Shown: positions 27,222 through 36,923, counted from the stretch's first letter. The stretch is 64,000 nt of DNA from Saccharibacillus qingshengii (GCF_013185195.1 NZ_JAAZWC010000002.1:281144-345143); one strand, 5' to 3'. Notes: generated from the sequence alone by a model not told the origin. Program-made: numbers and translations.

Positions 27222-28169
27222 TTGACTTTAACCAAAGCGACCCATGCGAGTAAATCGGGAGATTTCGGCAAAAGAAAGGCTTACATCAAACGCTACTGGC
27301 AGCTTTATGCGCTTCTCTCGCTTCCGCTGATCTACTTTCTGATCTTCCGTTACGGTCCGATGTACGGCGTACAGATCGCCTTCAAAGACTTTAACTTGTT
27401 CCAGGGGATCAACGGAAGCGAATGGATCGGTCTGGAAGCGTTCCGCGAAGTCTTCGCCATGAACGATTTCTATATCACGCTGCGCAATACGTTTATGCTC
27501 AATTTTCTTGATCTGCTCGTCTCGTTCCCGGCACCGATCATTCTGGCGATCATGCTGTACGAGATCCGGAACGCCTGGTTCAAAAAAATCTCGCAGACCC
27601 TCCTGTATATCCCGCACTTTATCTCGTGGGTCATTATCGGCGGGATCGTGTATCAGCTGTTCGGCACCCAGTCGGGCATGGTGAACGCGATACTTCAGGG
27701 ACTCGGCATGGATCCGCTTCCTTTCCTGACGGACAAAAATTCGTGGCTGATCACGTATCTGTTCACGGGTGTCTGGCAGAGCGCGGGTTGGGGCACGATT
27801 CTGTATCTGGCTGCGCTGACCGGCGTCAACAAGGAGCTGTTCGAAGCTGCGGACGTCGACGGGGCGTCGCGGATGAAGAAAATTTGGCATATCACCCTGC
27901 CAAGCATCAAACCGACGATCATTACGCTTCTGATCCTGAACCTTGGCAAAATGGTCAGTATCGGTTTCGACCGCCCGTACATCATCGGCAACACGGCCGT
28001 GCGCGAATATTCGGACGTGCTGAGTACGTTCGTCTACCGAATCGGTCTGGAATCAGGTCAATATACGCTGGCTACCGTCGTCGGTCTGTTCCAGGCCGTT
28101 GTGGGTCTCGTGTTCATCCTGGGTTCCAATTATATTTCGAAAAAGGTCACCGGAGACGGGATCATGTAA
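27222..28169 (+). CDS. ABC transporter permease, LplB/YteP type
   Basis: This is an inner-membrane permease of the carbohydrate uptake family that imports complex oligosaccharides. The 315-residue protein has six predicted helices and the cytoplasmic EAA loop ELFEAADVDGASRMKKIWHITLP that contacts the ATPase. The start is TTG at 27222 with GAGGAGGAG six bases upstream. No ATPase gene is in the cluster, as is usual for this group, which shares a general ATPase such as MsmX. Confidence 0.93.
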   Translation: MTLTKATHASKSGDFGKRKAYIKRYWQLYALLSLPLIYFLIFRYGPMYGVQIAFKDFNLFQGINGSEWIGLEAFREVFAMNDFYITLRNTFMLNFLDLLVSFPAPIILAIMLYEIRNAWFKKISQTLLYIPHFISWVIIGGIVYQLFGTQSGMVNAILQGLGMDPLPFLTDKNSWLITYLFTGVWQSAGWGTILYLAALTGVNKELFEAADVDGASRMKKIWHITLPSIKPTIITLLILNLGKMVSIGFDRPYIIGNTAVREYSDVLSTFVYRIGLESGQYTLATVVGLFQAVVGLVFILGSNYISKKVTGDGIM

Positions 28170-28257
28170 TCTTGCCTGCGAAGTCGTTTACTTATGCAAC
28201 GTCCGCTCTTTAAGCGGCAAAAACCACTTCCGAACCAGGGAAAGGAGAGTCTCCGAG

Positions 28258-29130
28258 ATGAGTTCACGCACCTCCAACCGGATTTTCGATATCGTCAATA
28301 TCACGTTCGTATCCCTGTTTGTCCTCTTCTGTCTGCTGCCTTTCGTGCATATGATCGCGGTATCGCTCAGCTCCAACCGGGCGATTACCTCGGGCGAGGT
28401 CACGCTGCTTCCTGTCGAATTGAACTGGGGCGCTTATACACAGGTCTTTTCCGACCATTCCATGCTGACGTCGCTCGGCTTTACGATTATGCTGACGCTC
28501 GCAACGACTCTGCTGTGTATGCTGTTCACGATCGCCGCGGCTTATCCCTTGACCAAAGGCAAGCTGAAAGGCCGCAAATTCTTCATGTATCTGATCGTCA
28601 TTACGATGTTCTTCAGCGGCGGGATCATTCCCGAGTACCTGCTGATCCGGGATCTGCACATGCTGAATTCCGTCTGGGCACTCATTTTGCCGGGATTGGT
28701 CAGTCCGTTTAACCTTATTATCCTGATTACGTTCTTCAAAAATATCCCGCCGAGCCTGGAAGAGTCCGCGGAGATCGACGGCAGCTCGTATCTGCACACG
28801 CTGATGAAGATTGTGCTGCCCCTGTCGCTGCCGGTCATGGCAACGCTCGCTTTGTTCTATGCGGTCGGCCGCTGGAACGGATTCCAGGATGCGCTCATGT
28901 ACATCACCGATCCGCAGATTTATCCGCTGCAGCTCAAGCTGTTCCAGATGGTACAAAACAACATGGTGACCGAACTGACGCAGATGGAAGGCGCGAACCG
29001 TACTGCGCTGACACCGGAAGCACTCAAAGCGGCTACCGTCGTCTTCGCTACCGTGCCGATTCTGTGCGTGTATCCGTGGCTGCAAAAGTACTTCGTCAGC
29101 GGCGTCATGCTCGGAGCGGTCAAAGGCTGA
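28258..29130 (+). CDS. ABC transporter permease, LplC/YtcP type
   Basis: This is the second permease of the same importer. The 290-residue protein has six helices and the EAA loop SLEESAEIDGSSYLHTLMKIVLP. AAAGGAG precedes the ATG at 28258; the frame is open farther upstream but overlaps non-coding sequence and the previous gene. The order binding protein, LplB-type, LplC-type is the standard one. Confidence 0.93.
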   Translation: MSSRTSNRIFDIVNITFVSLFVLFCLLPFVHMIAVSLSSNRAITSGEVTLLPVELNWGAYTQVFSDHSMLTSLGFTIMLTLATTLLCMLFTIAAAYPLTKGKLKGRKFFMYLIVITMFFSGGIIPEYLLIRDLHMLNSVWALILPGLVSPFNLIILITFFKNIPPSLEESAEIDGSSYLHTLMKIVLPLSLPVMATLALFYAVGRWNGFQDALMYITDPQIYPLQLKLFQMVQNNMVTELTQMEGANRTALTPEALKAATVVFATVPILCVYPWLQKYFVSGVMLGAVKG

Positions 29131-29169
29131 TCCTGCGAATAAATGGGAATACGTAAGGAGGAATGCCGC

Positions 29170-30174
29170 ATGAACGACAGTCTCACGGACGATATCCAAG
29201 CCAGCGACAAAGGTCCGTATTCGTTTTCGACCTGCTGGAATATTCGCCGGCAGCCCGGCGGACGGGCGATGATCGAAGAGATCGCCGCGCTTGGTTTTCG
29301 CCGGGTAGAGCTGAATTATAATGTAACGCGGGAGATGCTTAAAGAGATCGAGCCGATGATCGAACGCGGAGAGATCGGCGTGTCCAGCGTACACAATACG
29401 TTCCCGCATACGCCCGACCCCGATTACGGCACGGATTCGGTGCTGCTCGGATTCGCAGACGAAGCGCGCCGCCGCAGGGCGGTCGCGCTGCTCGTCGAAT
29501 CCGCGGAGTACGCGCACCGTTACGGCGGGGAAGCCGTTGTGGTCCATCCCGGCGAAGTGCCGATCGACCATGCCGTCGTCAAGCATCTGGAGAAGCTGTA
29601 TCACAGCGAAGGCCGGGAATCGGAAGCGTACCGCGCCGCCTGGGCCGAGTTTATCGAACGCCGGCAAAGTGAGGCGGGCGTTTATCTGCAGCGGATTATC
29701 GCAAGCCTCGACGAAGCGTGCAACCTGGCCGCTTCCAAAGGGCTGAACGTCCGCTTCGGGATCGAGACGCGATCGCGCCCGAATCAAATGCCGACGCTTG
29801 CCGAAGCAAAAACCGTCATCGAAGCTCTTCGGGGAGCGCCGGTCGGCATCTGGTACGATACGGGACATGCGATCATGATGGACCGGCTTGGCTTGTACGA
29901 CAGCGCAGCCGAGATGGATGGGCTGATGGATCATATCGTCGGTGTTCATATTCACGAAACGATCGGACTGTCCGATCATTGGTGTCCGTATGTGCACAGC
30001 GGCGATCCGCAGTTCTATGATGCCTATCTGCCCATGATCGAACGCGCCGGGACCAAAGTCTACGAATTGAAAGCGGCCTGCCTGCCCGATGAGATCGAAG
30101 CCGGTCACCGGCTGCTGACGGATAAGTTGGCGGATCGGGCGTCGAGAGCAGGGCACGATGCAGGAAGAGTTTAA
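29170..30174 (+). CDS. Sugar phosphate isomerase/epimerase-like TIM-barrel protein
   Basis: The 334-residue cytoplasmic protein belongs to the xylose isomerase-like TIM-barrel superfamily (AP_endonuc_2). Metal-site elements can be seen: VVVHPGEVP, RFGIETRSR (Glu), WYDTGHAIMMD (Asp/His), VHIHETIG (His), and a final Glu in KVYELKA. It probably isomerises or epimerises a monosaccharide released from the imported glycan; the substrate is not predictable. AAGGAGG precedes the ATG at 29170. It follows the permease by 39 bases, in the same operon. Confidence 0.85.
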   Translation: MNDSLTDDIQASDKGPYSFSTCWNIRRQPGGRAMIEEIAALGFRRVELNYNVTREMLKEIEPMIERGEIGVSSVHNTFPHTPDPDYGTDSVLLGFADEARRRRAVALLVESAEYAHRYGGEAVVVHPGEVPIDHAVVKHLEKLYHSEGRESEAYRAAWAEFIERRQSEAGVYLQRIIASLDEACNLAASKGLNVRFGIETRSRPNQMPTLAEAKTVIEALRGAPVGIWYDTGHAIMMDRLGLYDSAAEMDGLMDHIVGVHIHETIGLSDHWCPYVHSGDPQFYDAYLPMIERAGTKVYELKAACLPDEIEAGHRLLTDKLADRASRAGHDAGRV

Positions 30175-30216
30175 GGAAATCGATGCTAGGCGGAAACACA
30201 GGGGGAGGACGAGCTT

Positions 30217-32013
30217 ATCCTTTACGAACGGCTGGTACAAAAAAACGACGAAGCGGTAGAGAGTGGTCTGCTGAGACAGGTATTGGAACCGGAAAGTCGG
30301 TATTACGGCGGCACCGTCGATCCGTCGACGGGGATCGCCTGGGTCAATCATACGTCGGGAACGCCGACGGATATGTGCAACTGGGGGACCGCGCTGGTGA
30401 ATCCGGATTCGGTGCATTACCGCGACGAATCGTTATTGGAACGGCTGCGGCTGGCTTCGGAGTTTGTCCTGCGCGCCCAGCACAGCGACGGTTCGATCTC
30501 GCCGGGCTGGACGAATTACCATTCGCCGCCGGATACGGCTTTTGTTGTCGTGGGTTATTCGCAGCTGTATGAACTGCTGGAGCGTGCGCAGTGGGAGCCG
30601 CTGCGCCCTTTACTCGATAACATGAAGCTGTTCCTTGCGCGTACGCTCCCGGTTCTTGTGACCGGAGGCTGTCACACGCCGAATCATCGCTGGGTATTGT
30701 GCGCGGCGCTCGGCTGCCTGCACCGTCTGCTGGGCAGCGAAGAAGCGCTCCGCCGTGCCGACGAATGGTTGGCCGAAGGCATGGATATTACGCCGGACGG
30801 CGAATGGACCGAGCGCAGCAACGGGATTTACAGCGCGGTCAGCGATATTATGCTGATCTATGCGGCGCGCCTGCTCGGTCGCCCGGAACTGCTGGAGCCC
30901 GTGCTTCTCAACCTGCGCATGATGGTGTATCTGGTCCATCCGTCGGGCGAGATTGTCACGGATTATTCGGGACGTCAGGATCTGGGCCACTTCCACGATC
31001 TGTCGCCGTATTACCTGCCGTATGCCATGCTGGCGCTGCAGGGCGGCGATCCGCTGCTGGCGGGTATGGCCGAACTCGCTGGCGCCGTGCTTGACGGTCC
31101 CGGCGCCGCTTCCGTTCATGTTCTGGTACAAATGCTGCTGGATCCCGAACTGCGCGGTCCGTTCGGGGCCGAAGCCGGCCAAGCCGCCGCAGCCGTACCC
31201 ACGCGTTACGAGAAAGTGCTGAACGGCGAATTCCTGCGCAGCGGTTATTTGCGGGAAATGGAAGGGGCAGGGCATTACGGACGCATCTTCCACAGCCGCC
31301 TGCATACGGACTTCGGAGCGCCGGTCGCCCGTATTCGTGACGGCGGCACGAGTGTGACGCTGATGACCGAGACGCCGTCTTTCTTCGCCCTGCGCCACGG
31401 CGCGGCGCGGCTGCTGGCTGTGCAGGTCTCTTCGTACTTCTCTCCGGGTTATGTGCCGATGCAGGAGATGAAGCTCGCGGAAGGCGGAGGCTACCGCCTG
31501 TCCGGCGAACAGAAGAAAGGCTACTACGGACCGGTTCGCAGCGAACAGCTTCCGGCTTCGGCCGGAACGAAGATCAGTCCGTGGTATCTGCTGCCGCACC
31601 ATGCGCGGGAACTGACGCATGAGCAGACGTTCCGCGTCGGGGTTGAAGCCCGGTCCGCGGAAGAAGGCAACGCCTGGGTTCTGCGGATTGCGGCGGAAGA
31701 GCCGCAGGACGTCATGACACAGCTGTCGTTCGTGTTCGGCGGAGAAGGAGAGATCGTATCCGGCGAGCTGCTCGAAGCGGGAACGGATCGCTGGCTCTGG
31801 AGCGGCGGGGTTCTGCGCTACGAATGCGGCGAAGACTGGATCGAGTTGGAAGGCGGGGAACTGTCGCATTTGTCGAAGTCGGTCCGCGAAGCGAACCTGC
31901 CAAGCGGCTGCAAATCCGTATCCATTAACCTCATGACGCCGCTGGACAAAACGATCACGATCCGGCTGTCCCCGAATGCTTCCGGCGGTCTGGCGGAAGA
32001 GTTGGCGGATTAG
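30217..32013 (+). CDS. Large unknown alpha/alpha-barrel-like carbohydrate enzyme with ATC start
   Basis: The roughly 598-residue cytoplasmic protein has an N-terminal helical part resembling alpha/alpha-toroid glycan enzymes (EPESRYYGGTVDPSTGIAW; GGCHTPNHRWV; SGRQDLGHFHDLSPYYLPY) and a C-terminal beta-rich half, the layout of heparinase II/III-like lyases and DUF2264-like enzymes. I do not recognise a named family. Coding character begins before the first usable TTG (30283). GGGGAGG at 30202-30208 is eight bases before an ATC codon at 30217, and no ATG, GTG or TTG lies between the upstream stop (30187) and 30283. It is the last gene of the operon. Confidence 0.75.
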   Translation: MLYERLVQKNDEAVESGLLRQVLEPESRYYGGTVDPSTGIAWVNHTSGTPTDMCNWGTALVNPDSVHYRDESLLERLRLASEFVLRAQHSDGSISPGWTNYHSPPDTAFVVVGYSQLYELLERAQWEPLRPLLDNMKLFLARTLPVLVTGGCHTPNHRWVLCAALGCLHRLLGSEEALRRADEWLAEGMDITPDGEWTERSNGIYSAVSDIMLIYAARLLGRPELLEPVLLNLRMMVYLVHPSGEIVTDYSGRQDLGHFHDLSPYYLPYAMLALQGGDPLLAGMAELAGAVLDGPGAASVHVLVQMLLDPELRGPFGAEAGQAAAAVPTRYEKVLNGEFLRSGYLREMEGAGHYGRIFHSRLHTDFGAPVARIRDGGTSVTLMTETPSFFALRHGAARLLAVQVSSYFSPGYVPMQEMKLAEGGGYRLSGEQKKGYYGPVRSEQLPASAGTKISPWYLLPHHARELTHEQTFRVGVEARSAEEGNAWVLRIAAEEPQDVMTQLSFVFGGEGEIVSGELLEAGTDRWLWSGGVLRYECGEDWIELEGGELSHLSKSVREANLPSGCKSVSINLMTPLDKTITIRLSPNASGGLAEELAD

Positions 32014-32047
32014 GGCTTCGGTCTCAACGAATCGGAACCTTGTGCAG

Positions 32048-32090
32048 CACCAAAAACCCGTGCTTTTTCCGAGCACGGGTTTTTGGTGTA
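32048..32090 (+). terminator. Terminator of the first glycan operon
   Basis: CACCAAAAACCCGTGCT pairs with AGCACGGGTTTTTGGTG around a short loop. Confidence 0.9.
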
Positions 32091-32224
32091 TCTTTAGAAT
32101 GGCCGTAAGCAAGTTTTGTGCATAAAAAGCGGCATTTTTCCCATTTGAATATAAAAAGCGGAGAGTCCGATCTTTTTTTGCGGTACGCTTACATGCGGAC
32201 AGAGAAATGCGAGGAGGAGAAAGC

Positions 32225-33514
32225 ATGGGCAAAAAAACGTATGTCCTGGTCGGCACGGGCGGCCGGGCGGAATTTTTCTATGGAGCGATCGCGAACCATT
32301 TTCGGGAAACGGCGGAACTGCTCGCTTTTTGCGATATCAACCGGGTGCGGATGGACTATGCGAATAAGCTGCTGCGAGAGAAATACGACTACCCCGAAGT
32401 GGATACGTATTCAAGCGACCGATTCGAAGACATGATCGCCGACAAGAAGCCGGACTGCGTCATCGTGACCAGCGTCGACCGCACGCATCACCGGTATATC
32501 GTGCGGGCGCTGGAACTCGGATGCGACGTCATTACGGAGAAGCCGATGACGACCGACGCGGAGAAATGCCAAGAGATTCTGGACGCCGTCTCGCGCACCG
32601 GGCGCAAAGTCCGGGTGAGCTTCAATTACCGGTACGCGCCGCACCATACGAAAATTCGCGAGCTGATCGAAGACGGTACGATCGGCGATGTGACGTCGAT
32701 CCATTTCGAATGGCTGCTCAACACGCGGCACGGCGCCGATTACTTCCGCAGATGGCATCGGGACAAGCGCAACGGCGGCGGCCTGCTCGTGCACAAGTCG
32801 ACGCATCATTTCGATCTCGTCAATTTCTGGATCGGTTCGCAGCCGGATACGGTGTTCGCGATGGGCGACCTGCTGTTCTACGGCCGGGAAAATGCGGAGA
32901 ACCGCGGCGTGACGAAATTTTACGACCGGGCGACGGGGCATCCGAACGCGGAAGGCGATCCTTTTGCGCTGACGCTGGATGACAACGAACAGCTCAAAGC
33001 GATGTACCTCGACGCCGAAAGCGAAGACGGCTATATTCGCGACCAGAGCGTGTTCGGCGACGGCATCTCGATCGAAGACACGATGAGCGTCATGGTCCGG
33101 TACAAAAATCGGGCGCTGCTGACGTATTCGCTGAACGCCTATCTGCCGTGGGAAGGCTACCGAATCGCGTTCAACGGGACTCGGGGACGGATCGAAGCGA
33201 ACGTCGTCGAGCAGTCGTACGTCAACGCGGGCGGCGACAAAGCGCTCGAAGGTGCGCTGAAGGGCGCGAATATTCTCGTCTTCCCGATGTTCGGCGAACC
33301 TTACAAAGCGGACTTCGAAGAAGGCGAAGGCGGCCACGGCGGCGGCGATCCGGTGCTGCTGAACGATCTGTTCGGCGAACCGGCCGAAGACCGGTTCCGC
33401 CGCGCGGCGGACCATGCGGACGGCGCGCGTTCGATCCTTACCGGCATTGCGGCCAATATTTCCATGGCGCAGGGCCGGGCCGTGAAAGTGGACGAGCTGG
33501 TGCGGTTTTCTTAG
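32225..33514 (+). CDS. Gfo/Idh/MocA-family dehydrogenase
   Basis: This NAD(P)-dependent sugar dehydrogenase family protein (429 residues) has an N-terminal Rossmann fold (YVLVGTGGRAEFF), the conserved EKPM motif (VITEKPMTTDAEK) and a C-terminal domain with GGGLLVHKSTHHFDLV, whose Lys/His pair is the usual catalytic site. B. subtilis rhamnogalacturonan clusters contain a similar protein (YteT). GAGGAGGAG precedes the ATG at 32225. It lies after the operon terminator and ends at its own terminator, so it may be separately transcribed. Confidence 0.9.
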   Translation: MGKKTYVLVGTGGRAEFFYGAIANHFRETAELLAFCDINRVRMDYANKLLREKYDYPEVDTYSSDRFEDMIADKKPDCVIVTSVDRTHHRYIVRALELGCDVITEKPMTTDAEKCQEILDAVSRTGRKVRVSFNYRYAPHHTKIRELIEDGTIGDVTSIHFEWLLNTRHGADYFRRWHRDKRNGGGLLVHKSTHHFDLVNFWIGSQPDTVFAMGDLLFYGRENAENRGVTKFYDRATGHPNAEGDPFALTLDDNEQLKAMYLDAESEDGYIRDQSVFGDGISIEDTMSVMVRYKNRALLTYSLNAYLPWEGYRIAFNGTRGRIEANVVEQSYVNAGGDKALEGALKGANILVFPMFGEPYKADFEEGEGGHGGGDPVLLNDLFGEPAEDRFRRAADHADGARSILTGIAANISMAQGRAVKVDELVRFS

Positions 33515-33530
33515 GCGAAAAAGATAAAGC

Positions 33531-33563
33531 ACAGCCGCAGCGTACAGACGCTGCGGCTGTTTG
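33531..33563 (+). terminator. Terminator of the Gfo/Idh/MocA gene
   Basis: ACAGCCGCAGCGT-ACAG-ACGCTGCGGCTGT, 13-bp perfect stem; the T run is short. Confidence 0.85.
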
Positions 33564-33614
33564 CGGTTTCGTCGGATGTTGGGCTGGGCGCCAAGCCGGA
33601 TCAAACCTAAAGAA

Positions 33615-33670
33615 AGTCCACCTTTCCAATAGATCTGTCCTTCTGCCCGATCGAGGTTCGACGGTATAAT
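33615..33670 (+). promoter_or_regulatory. Promoter region of the YesN/YesM operon with putative activator box
   Basis: TATAAT lies at 33665 with only a poor -35 (TCTGCC). The box AGTCCACCTTTCCAAT (33615-33630) recurs with one mismatch at 36811, each time 34 bases before the -10. This fits an activator site for the response regulator. Confidence 0.65.
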
Positions 33671-33726
33671 AGTCAGCGACAACACCTTTATACAGCAGAT
33701 CCAGAGGAGACGGAGGTTGGTTCGGA

Positions 33727-35031
33727 ATGAACATTTTGATCGTGGACGACGAGCCCCGCCATCGCAGGGGCATGATGAACCTGATCCTGTCGCTGAGTCC
33801 GGGCAATCGATTGAATGCTGTCGGAGACGGCGAAGCGGCGCTGAAGCGAATCCGGGAAGATCGGCCGGACCTCGTGCTGACAGACATCCGAATGCCGAAC
33901 ATGGATGGCCTGCAGTTCCTCAAGCGGCTGGAGAGCGAGCGGCCGAAGCCCCGCGTCGTTATGGTATCCGCGTACAATCTGTTCGATTACGCGCAGGAAG
34001 CGCTTCGGTACGGAGCAAGCGATTATCTGCTCAAACCGGTGGACGGGAGCAAACACGAAGCGATGCTTCGGCGGATCGAAAAGGAGCTGGAGCTGGAAGA
34101 GCGTCAGCGGCACGAAACGAACGAACAGCAGCGGCGCCTGGGCCGGGCGCAGTCCGTGTATCGGAGCCGTCTGTTCGCGGATTGGCTGGAGGGCAGCCTG
34201 CCGGCGGACGAAGCGCGGGAGCTGGAGCGTACGGAGCGGCTGCAGGCAAGCGGCCTTGTGATCTTCACGGAGATCGGAATCAAGCCGCGGCGGCAGGACT
34301 TCGACGCGCAGCAGGTGCTGGGCAGATTGGAGAAAGGCTGGTCGCAGCTGGGAGACGCGTCTTCGTTTGTTCTGGACAGCTGGCAGGAAGGAATTATGCA
34401 AGCGGTTACAATCATTCGCGGCTCCGCGCCTTTGTCAAGCGAAGAACGGACGGCAATCCGTGGGTGCGCGGAGCGTATGCTCGGCGATTTGGAGACATAC
34501 GGCGAGGTATTCCACGGGATCGGTCCGTTCTGCGCACTGCTGCAGGCCGAAGGCGCGGACGCTTTCCGGCTGGCCCGGGAAGCGGGCAGCCACGGTATTC
34601 GCAGGAGTCTGCACGGGCCGGTATTTTACGATGAACGGCCTGCGCCGGAAGCGGCATCGGCGAACCCGGAAGTCTGCGCAAACGCAGAAGCCGAGGCCGA
34701 TGCGCTGGCAGCGGACTGCTTGAAATGGATCGAGGAGCATCTGCACGAAGAGCTGACGCTGGAGCGCGCAGCGGAACGGTTTTTTTTCAATCCTTCGTAT
34801 TTCAGTACCTGGATCAAACAGCAGACCGGCAGCACGTTCACCCATCATCTCACGGAAGCGCGAATGCAGCGGGCCAGACTGCTGCTGGGCGCGGGGCGCC
34901 GGATTCGGGAAACGGCGGAAGCCTGCGGTTACCCGGACACCAAATATTTCTGCCGCGTGTTCAAGAAAATGCACGGGATGTCGCCAGCCGCTTATAAGCA
35001 CGGCTCGATCCGACAGGTGACGGCCGAATGA
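33727..35031 (+). CDS. Response regulator, REC plus AraC-type DNA-binding (YesN family)
   Basis: This cytoplasmic transcription factor is activated by phosphorylation from the cognate kinase encoded next. In 434 residues it has an N-terminal receiver (acidic pair Asp7/Asp8, phospho-acceptor Asp53 in LTDIRMPNMDG, Lys103 in YLLKPVDG), a central linker, and a C-terminal AraC double helix-turn-helix (LTLERAAERFFFNPSYFSTW; IRETAEACGYPDTKYFCRVF). Its stop overlaps the kinase start in ATGA. It likely controls the adjacent transporter and hydrolase genes. Confidence 0.94.
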   Translation: MNILIVDDEPRHRRGMMNLILSLSPGNRLNAVGDGEAALKRIREDRPDLVLTDIRMPNMDGLQFLKRLESERPKPRVVMVSAYNLFDYAQEALRYGASDYLLKPVDGSKHEAMLRRIEKELELEERQRHETNEQQRRLGRAQSVYRSRLFADWLEGSLPADEARELERTERLQASGLVIFTEIGIKPRRQDFDAQQVLGRLEKGWSQLGDASSFVLDSWQEGIMQAVTIIRGSAPLSSEERTAIRGCAERMLGDLETYGEVFHGIGPFCALLQAEGADAFRLAREAGSHGIRRSLHGPVFYDERPAPEAASANPEVCANAEAEADALAADCLKWIEEHLHEELTLERAAERFFFNPSYFSTWIKQQTGSTFTHHLTEARMQRARLLLGAGRRIRETAEACGYPDTKYFCRVFKKMHGMSPAAYKHGSIRQVTAE

Positions 35032-36812
35032 AGCGTTCGCGTTCGTTCCGCTCCCGCTTGTTGGCCAGCTATGTCCTGCTGACGGCTATTCCGCTGCTTG
35101 TCCTCGGCACGCTGTTCTATCAGGCGAGTCTGCGCGTCGTCACGGATCAGGCGCAGGATAACGTATACGAGATCGTCCGCAAGAACAACGAACTGATGGA
35201 TACCAAGCTGAGAATCATCGACCAGAACAGCATGGCTTTGTTCACCGACAGGGGTCTGTTCGAACTGTTCAACGAATTGGACCCGTCCAACGGTTCGGAA
35301 CTGCTGGCCGCGGACCGGCAGGTCTCCGATGTGCTGCGCAATTATTTTTCCAGGATCGACGATGTGTATACGTACCAGCTGTGGACGTCGTACTTCACTT
35401 TCGGACAGCAGCTTCCGCAGGGCGACCCGACGAAGTCGGAGGTGTACCGTACGGCGAAGGAAGCCGGCGGCCGCTTGGTCTGGTATCCCACCTACGACTT
35501 CGCCGACATGTTCGCCCAACCGGATTACGCCCGGGAGAATATCGATTTCCGCCAACTGTTCTCGGCGACCCGCGTACTCGACTTTTCCTATTTGTACAAT
35601 TCCATTCTGCGCCGGCTGGACGAAGAGGTCGAACGGCCCGTACTGGTCATCAGCTTCAAGTCCGAAGCGCTCAACGAGCTGTTCGCGGGCAGTCTGCCCG
35701 ACCGTTCGCGGTATTTGGTGCTGGACGAACAGAATCGCGTAGCGGCGGGCGATAATCCGTCGCTTATTTCGCGTACTTATGCCGAGCCGTGGGTGAAGGA
35801 GCTGCAGGAACTGGGCAGCGGCAAGCGGCGGATGACGCTCGGCGGCGAACGCGTCATCGTCTGCTTCGACCGTTCGGAGGTCACCGGGTGGCTGTCGATC
35901 GTGATCACGCCGGAATCGTCGCTGATCCGCGAACTCGCCCCCGTCATCCGGACCTCGACGCTGCTGCTGGCCGTCATCATGACCGTCGCCGCGCTGGCTT
36001 TGGCCTATTTCATTTCCGGCAAGATCACCAAGCCCGTCCAGCGTTTGACGGCGGCGATGCGTTCGGTGGGCGAAGGCGATTTCGACGCGCGCGTCCCGGT
36101 CACCTCAAGCGACGAATTGGGCCAGCTGCTGAGGCATTTCAACCGGATGAACGACCGGATCGGTTCGCTTGTGACAGAAGTTTACGAGACCCGGCTCAAA
36201 GAACAGGAAGCGGAGATCCATGCGCTGAACCGGCAGATGAACCCGCATTTTCTCTATAATACATTGAACGTCATGAACTGGATGGCGATCGAAAACGACC
36301 AGCGCGAATTAAGCCGGATGCTGGTCTGCTTGTCCAATATGCTGCATTATACCTCTCGCCGGGAATGGGGAACGGTATCGCTGGACGAAGAGATCGAATG
36401 GATGAACAGCTATTTCTATATTATGCAGGCCCGCTTCGAAGACAAGTTTACGGTCGAATACGATCTGGATCCCCGGTTATTCGGATACGATCTGCCGAGA
36501 CTGACTTTTCAGCCGTTTGTAGAAAATGCCATCCTGCACGGATTCGAAGGTCTGGAATCCGGCGGCCTGATCCGGATTGCCGGCCGGATCGAACAAGGGA
36601 ATCGGATCTACGAGATCGGAGATAACGGGAAAGGCATGGAGGCGGCGGTGCTTGAAGCCATCGCCGAAGAAGAAGGAGCTTCCGTCGGAATCCGCAATAC
36701 GATCGCGAGAATCCGGATGCAGTACGGACCCGAAGCTTCGGTGACGATCGAATCTTCGCCGGGAGAAGGGACCCTTGTCGTCATCCGGCTGCCGGACCAG
36801 AGCCAATCATAG
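35028..36812 (+). CDS. Sensor histidine kinase, YesM family
   Basis: This membrane kinase senses an extracellular signal and phosphorylates the preceding regulator. The 594 residues contain TM1 (about 12-32), an extracellular Cache-like domain, TM2 (about 311-331), HAMP, the His_kinase-type domain with phospho-acceptor His407 in RQMNPHFLYNTLN, and an ATP-binding domain (LTFQPFVENAILHG N-box; EIGDNGKGM G-box). It is translationally coupled to the regulator gene. Confidence 0.94.
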   Translation: MKRSRSFRSRLLASYVLLTAIPLLVLGTLFYQASLRVVTDQAQDNVYEIVRKNNELMDTKLRIIDQNSMALFTDRGLFELFNELDPSNGSELLAADRQVSDVLRNYFSRIDDVYTYQLWTSYFTFGQQLPQGDPTKSEVYRTAKEAGGRLVWYPTYDFADMFAQPDYARENIDFRQLFSATRVLDFSYLYNSILRRLDEEVERPVLVISFKSEALNELFAGSLPDRSRYLVLDEQNRVAAGDNPSLISRTYAEPWVKELQELGSGKRRMTLGGERVIVCFDRSEVTGWLSIVITPESSLIRELAPVIRTSTLLLAVIMTVAALALAYFISGKITKPVQRLTAAMRSVGEGDFDARVPVTSSDELGQLLRHFNRMNDRIGSLVTEVYETRLKEQEAEIHALNRQMNPHFLYNTLNVMNWMAIENDQRELSRMLVCLSNMLHYTSRREWGTVSLDEEIEWMNSYFYIMQARFEDKFTVEYDLDPRLFGYDLPRLTFQPFVENAILHGFEGLESGGLIRIAGRIEQGNRIYEIGDNGKGMEAAVLEAIAEEEGASVGIRNTIARIRMQYGPEASVTIESSPGEGTLVVIRLPDQSQS

Positions 36813-36826
36813 TCCACCTATCCAAT
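36811..36826 (+). promoter_or_regulatory. Putative response-regulator box upstream of the second transporter operon
   Basis: AGTCCACCTATCCAAT repeats the box at 33615 with 15 of 16 identical bases and the same 34-base distance to the -10 (TATACT at 36861). Confidence 0.7.
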
Positions 36827-36839
36827 GAAGTTCGGGTTA

Positions 36840-36853
36840 TGTAAGCGTTATCA
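36840..36853 (+). promoter_or_regulatory. Perfect CcpA cre box
   Basis: TGTAAGCGTTATCA satisfies TGWAANCGNTNWCA at every position. It overlaps the -35 region of the promoter whose -10 is TATACT at 36861, the classical place for repression. Confidence 0.85.
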
Positions 36854-36923
36854 GAGAACCTATACTAAAAGCAATCATAGACTGCAGCTATGACCCACAC
36901 ACCAATCGAGGGGGAACGAACAG

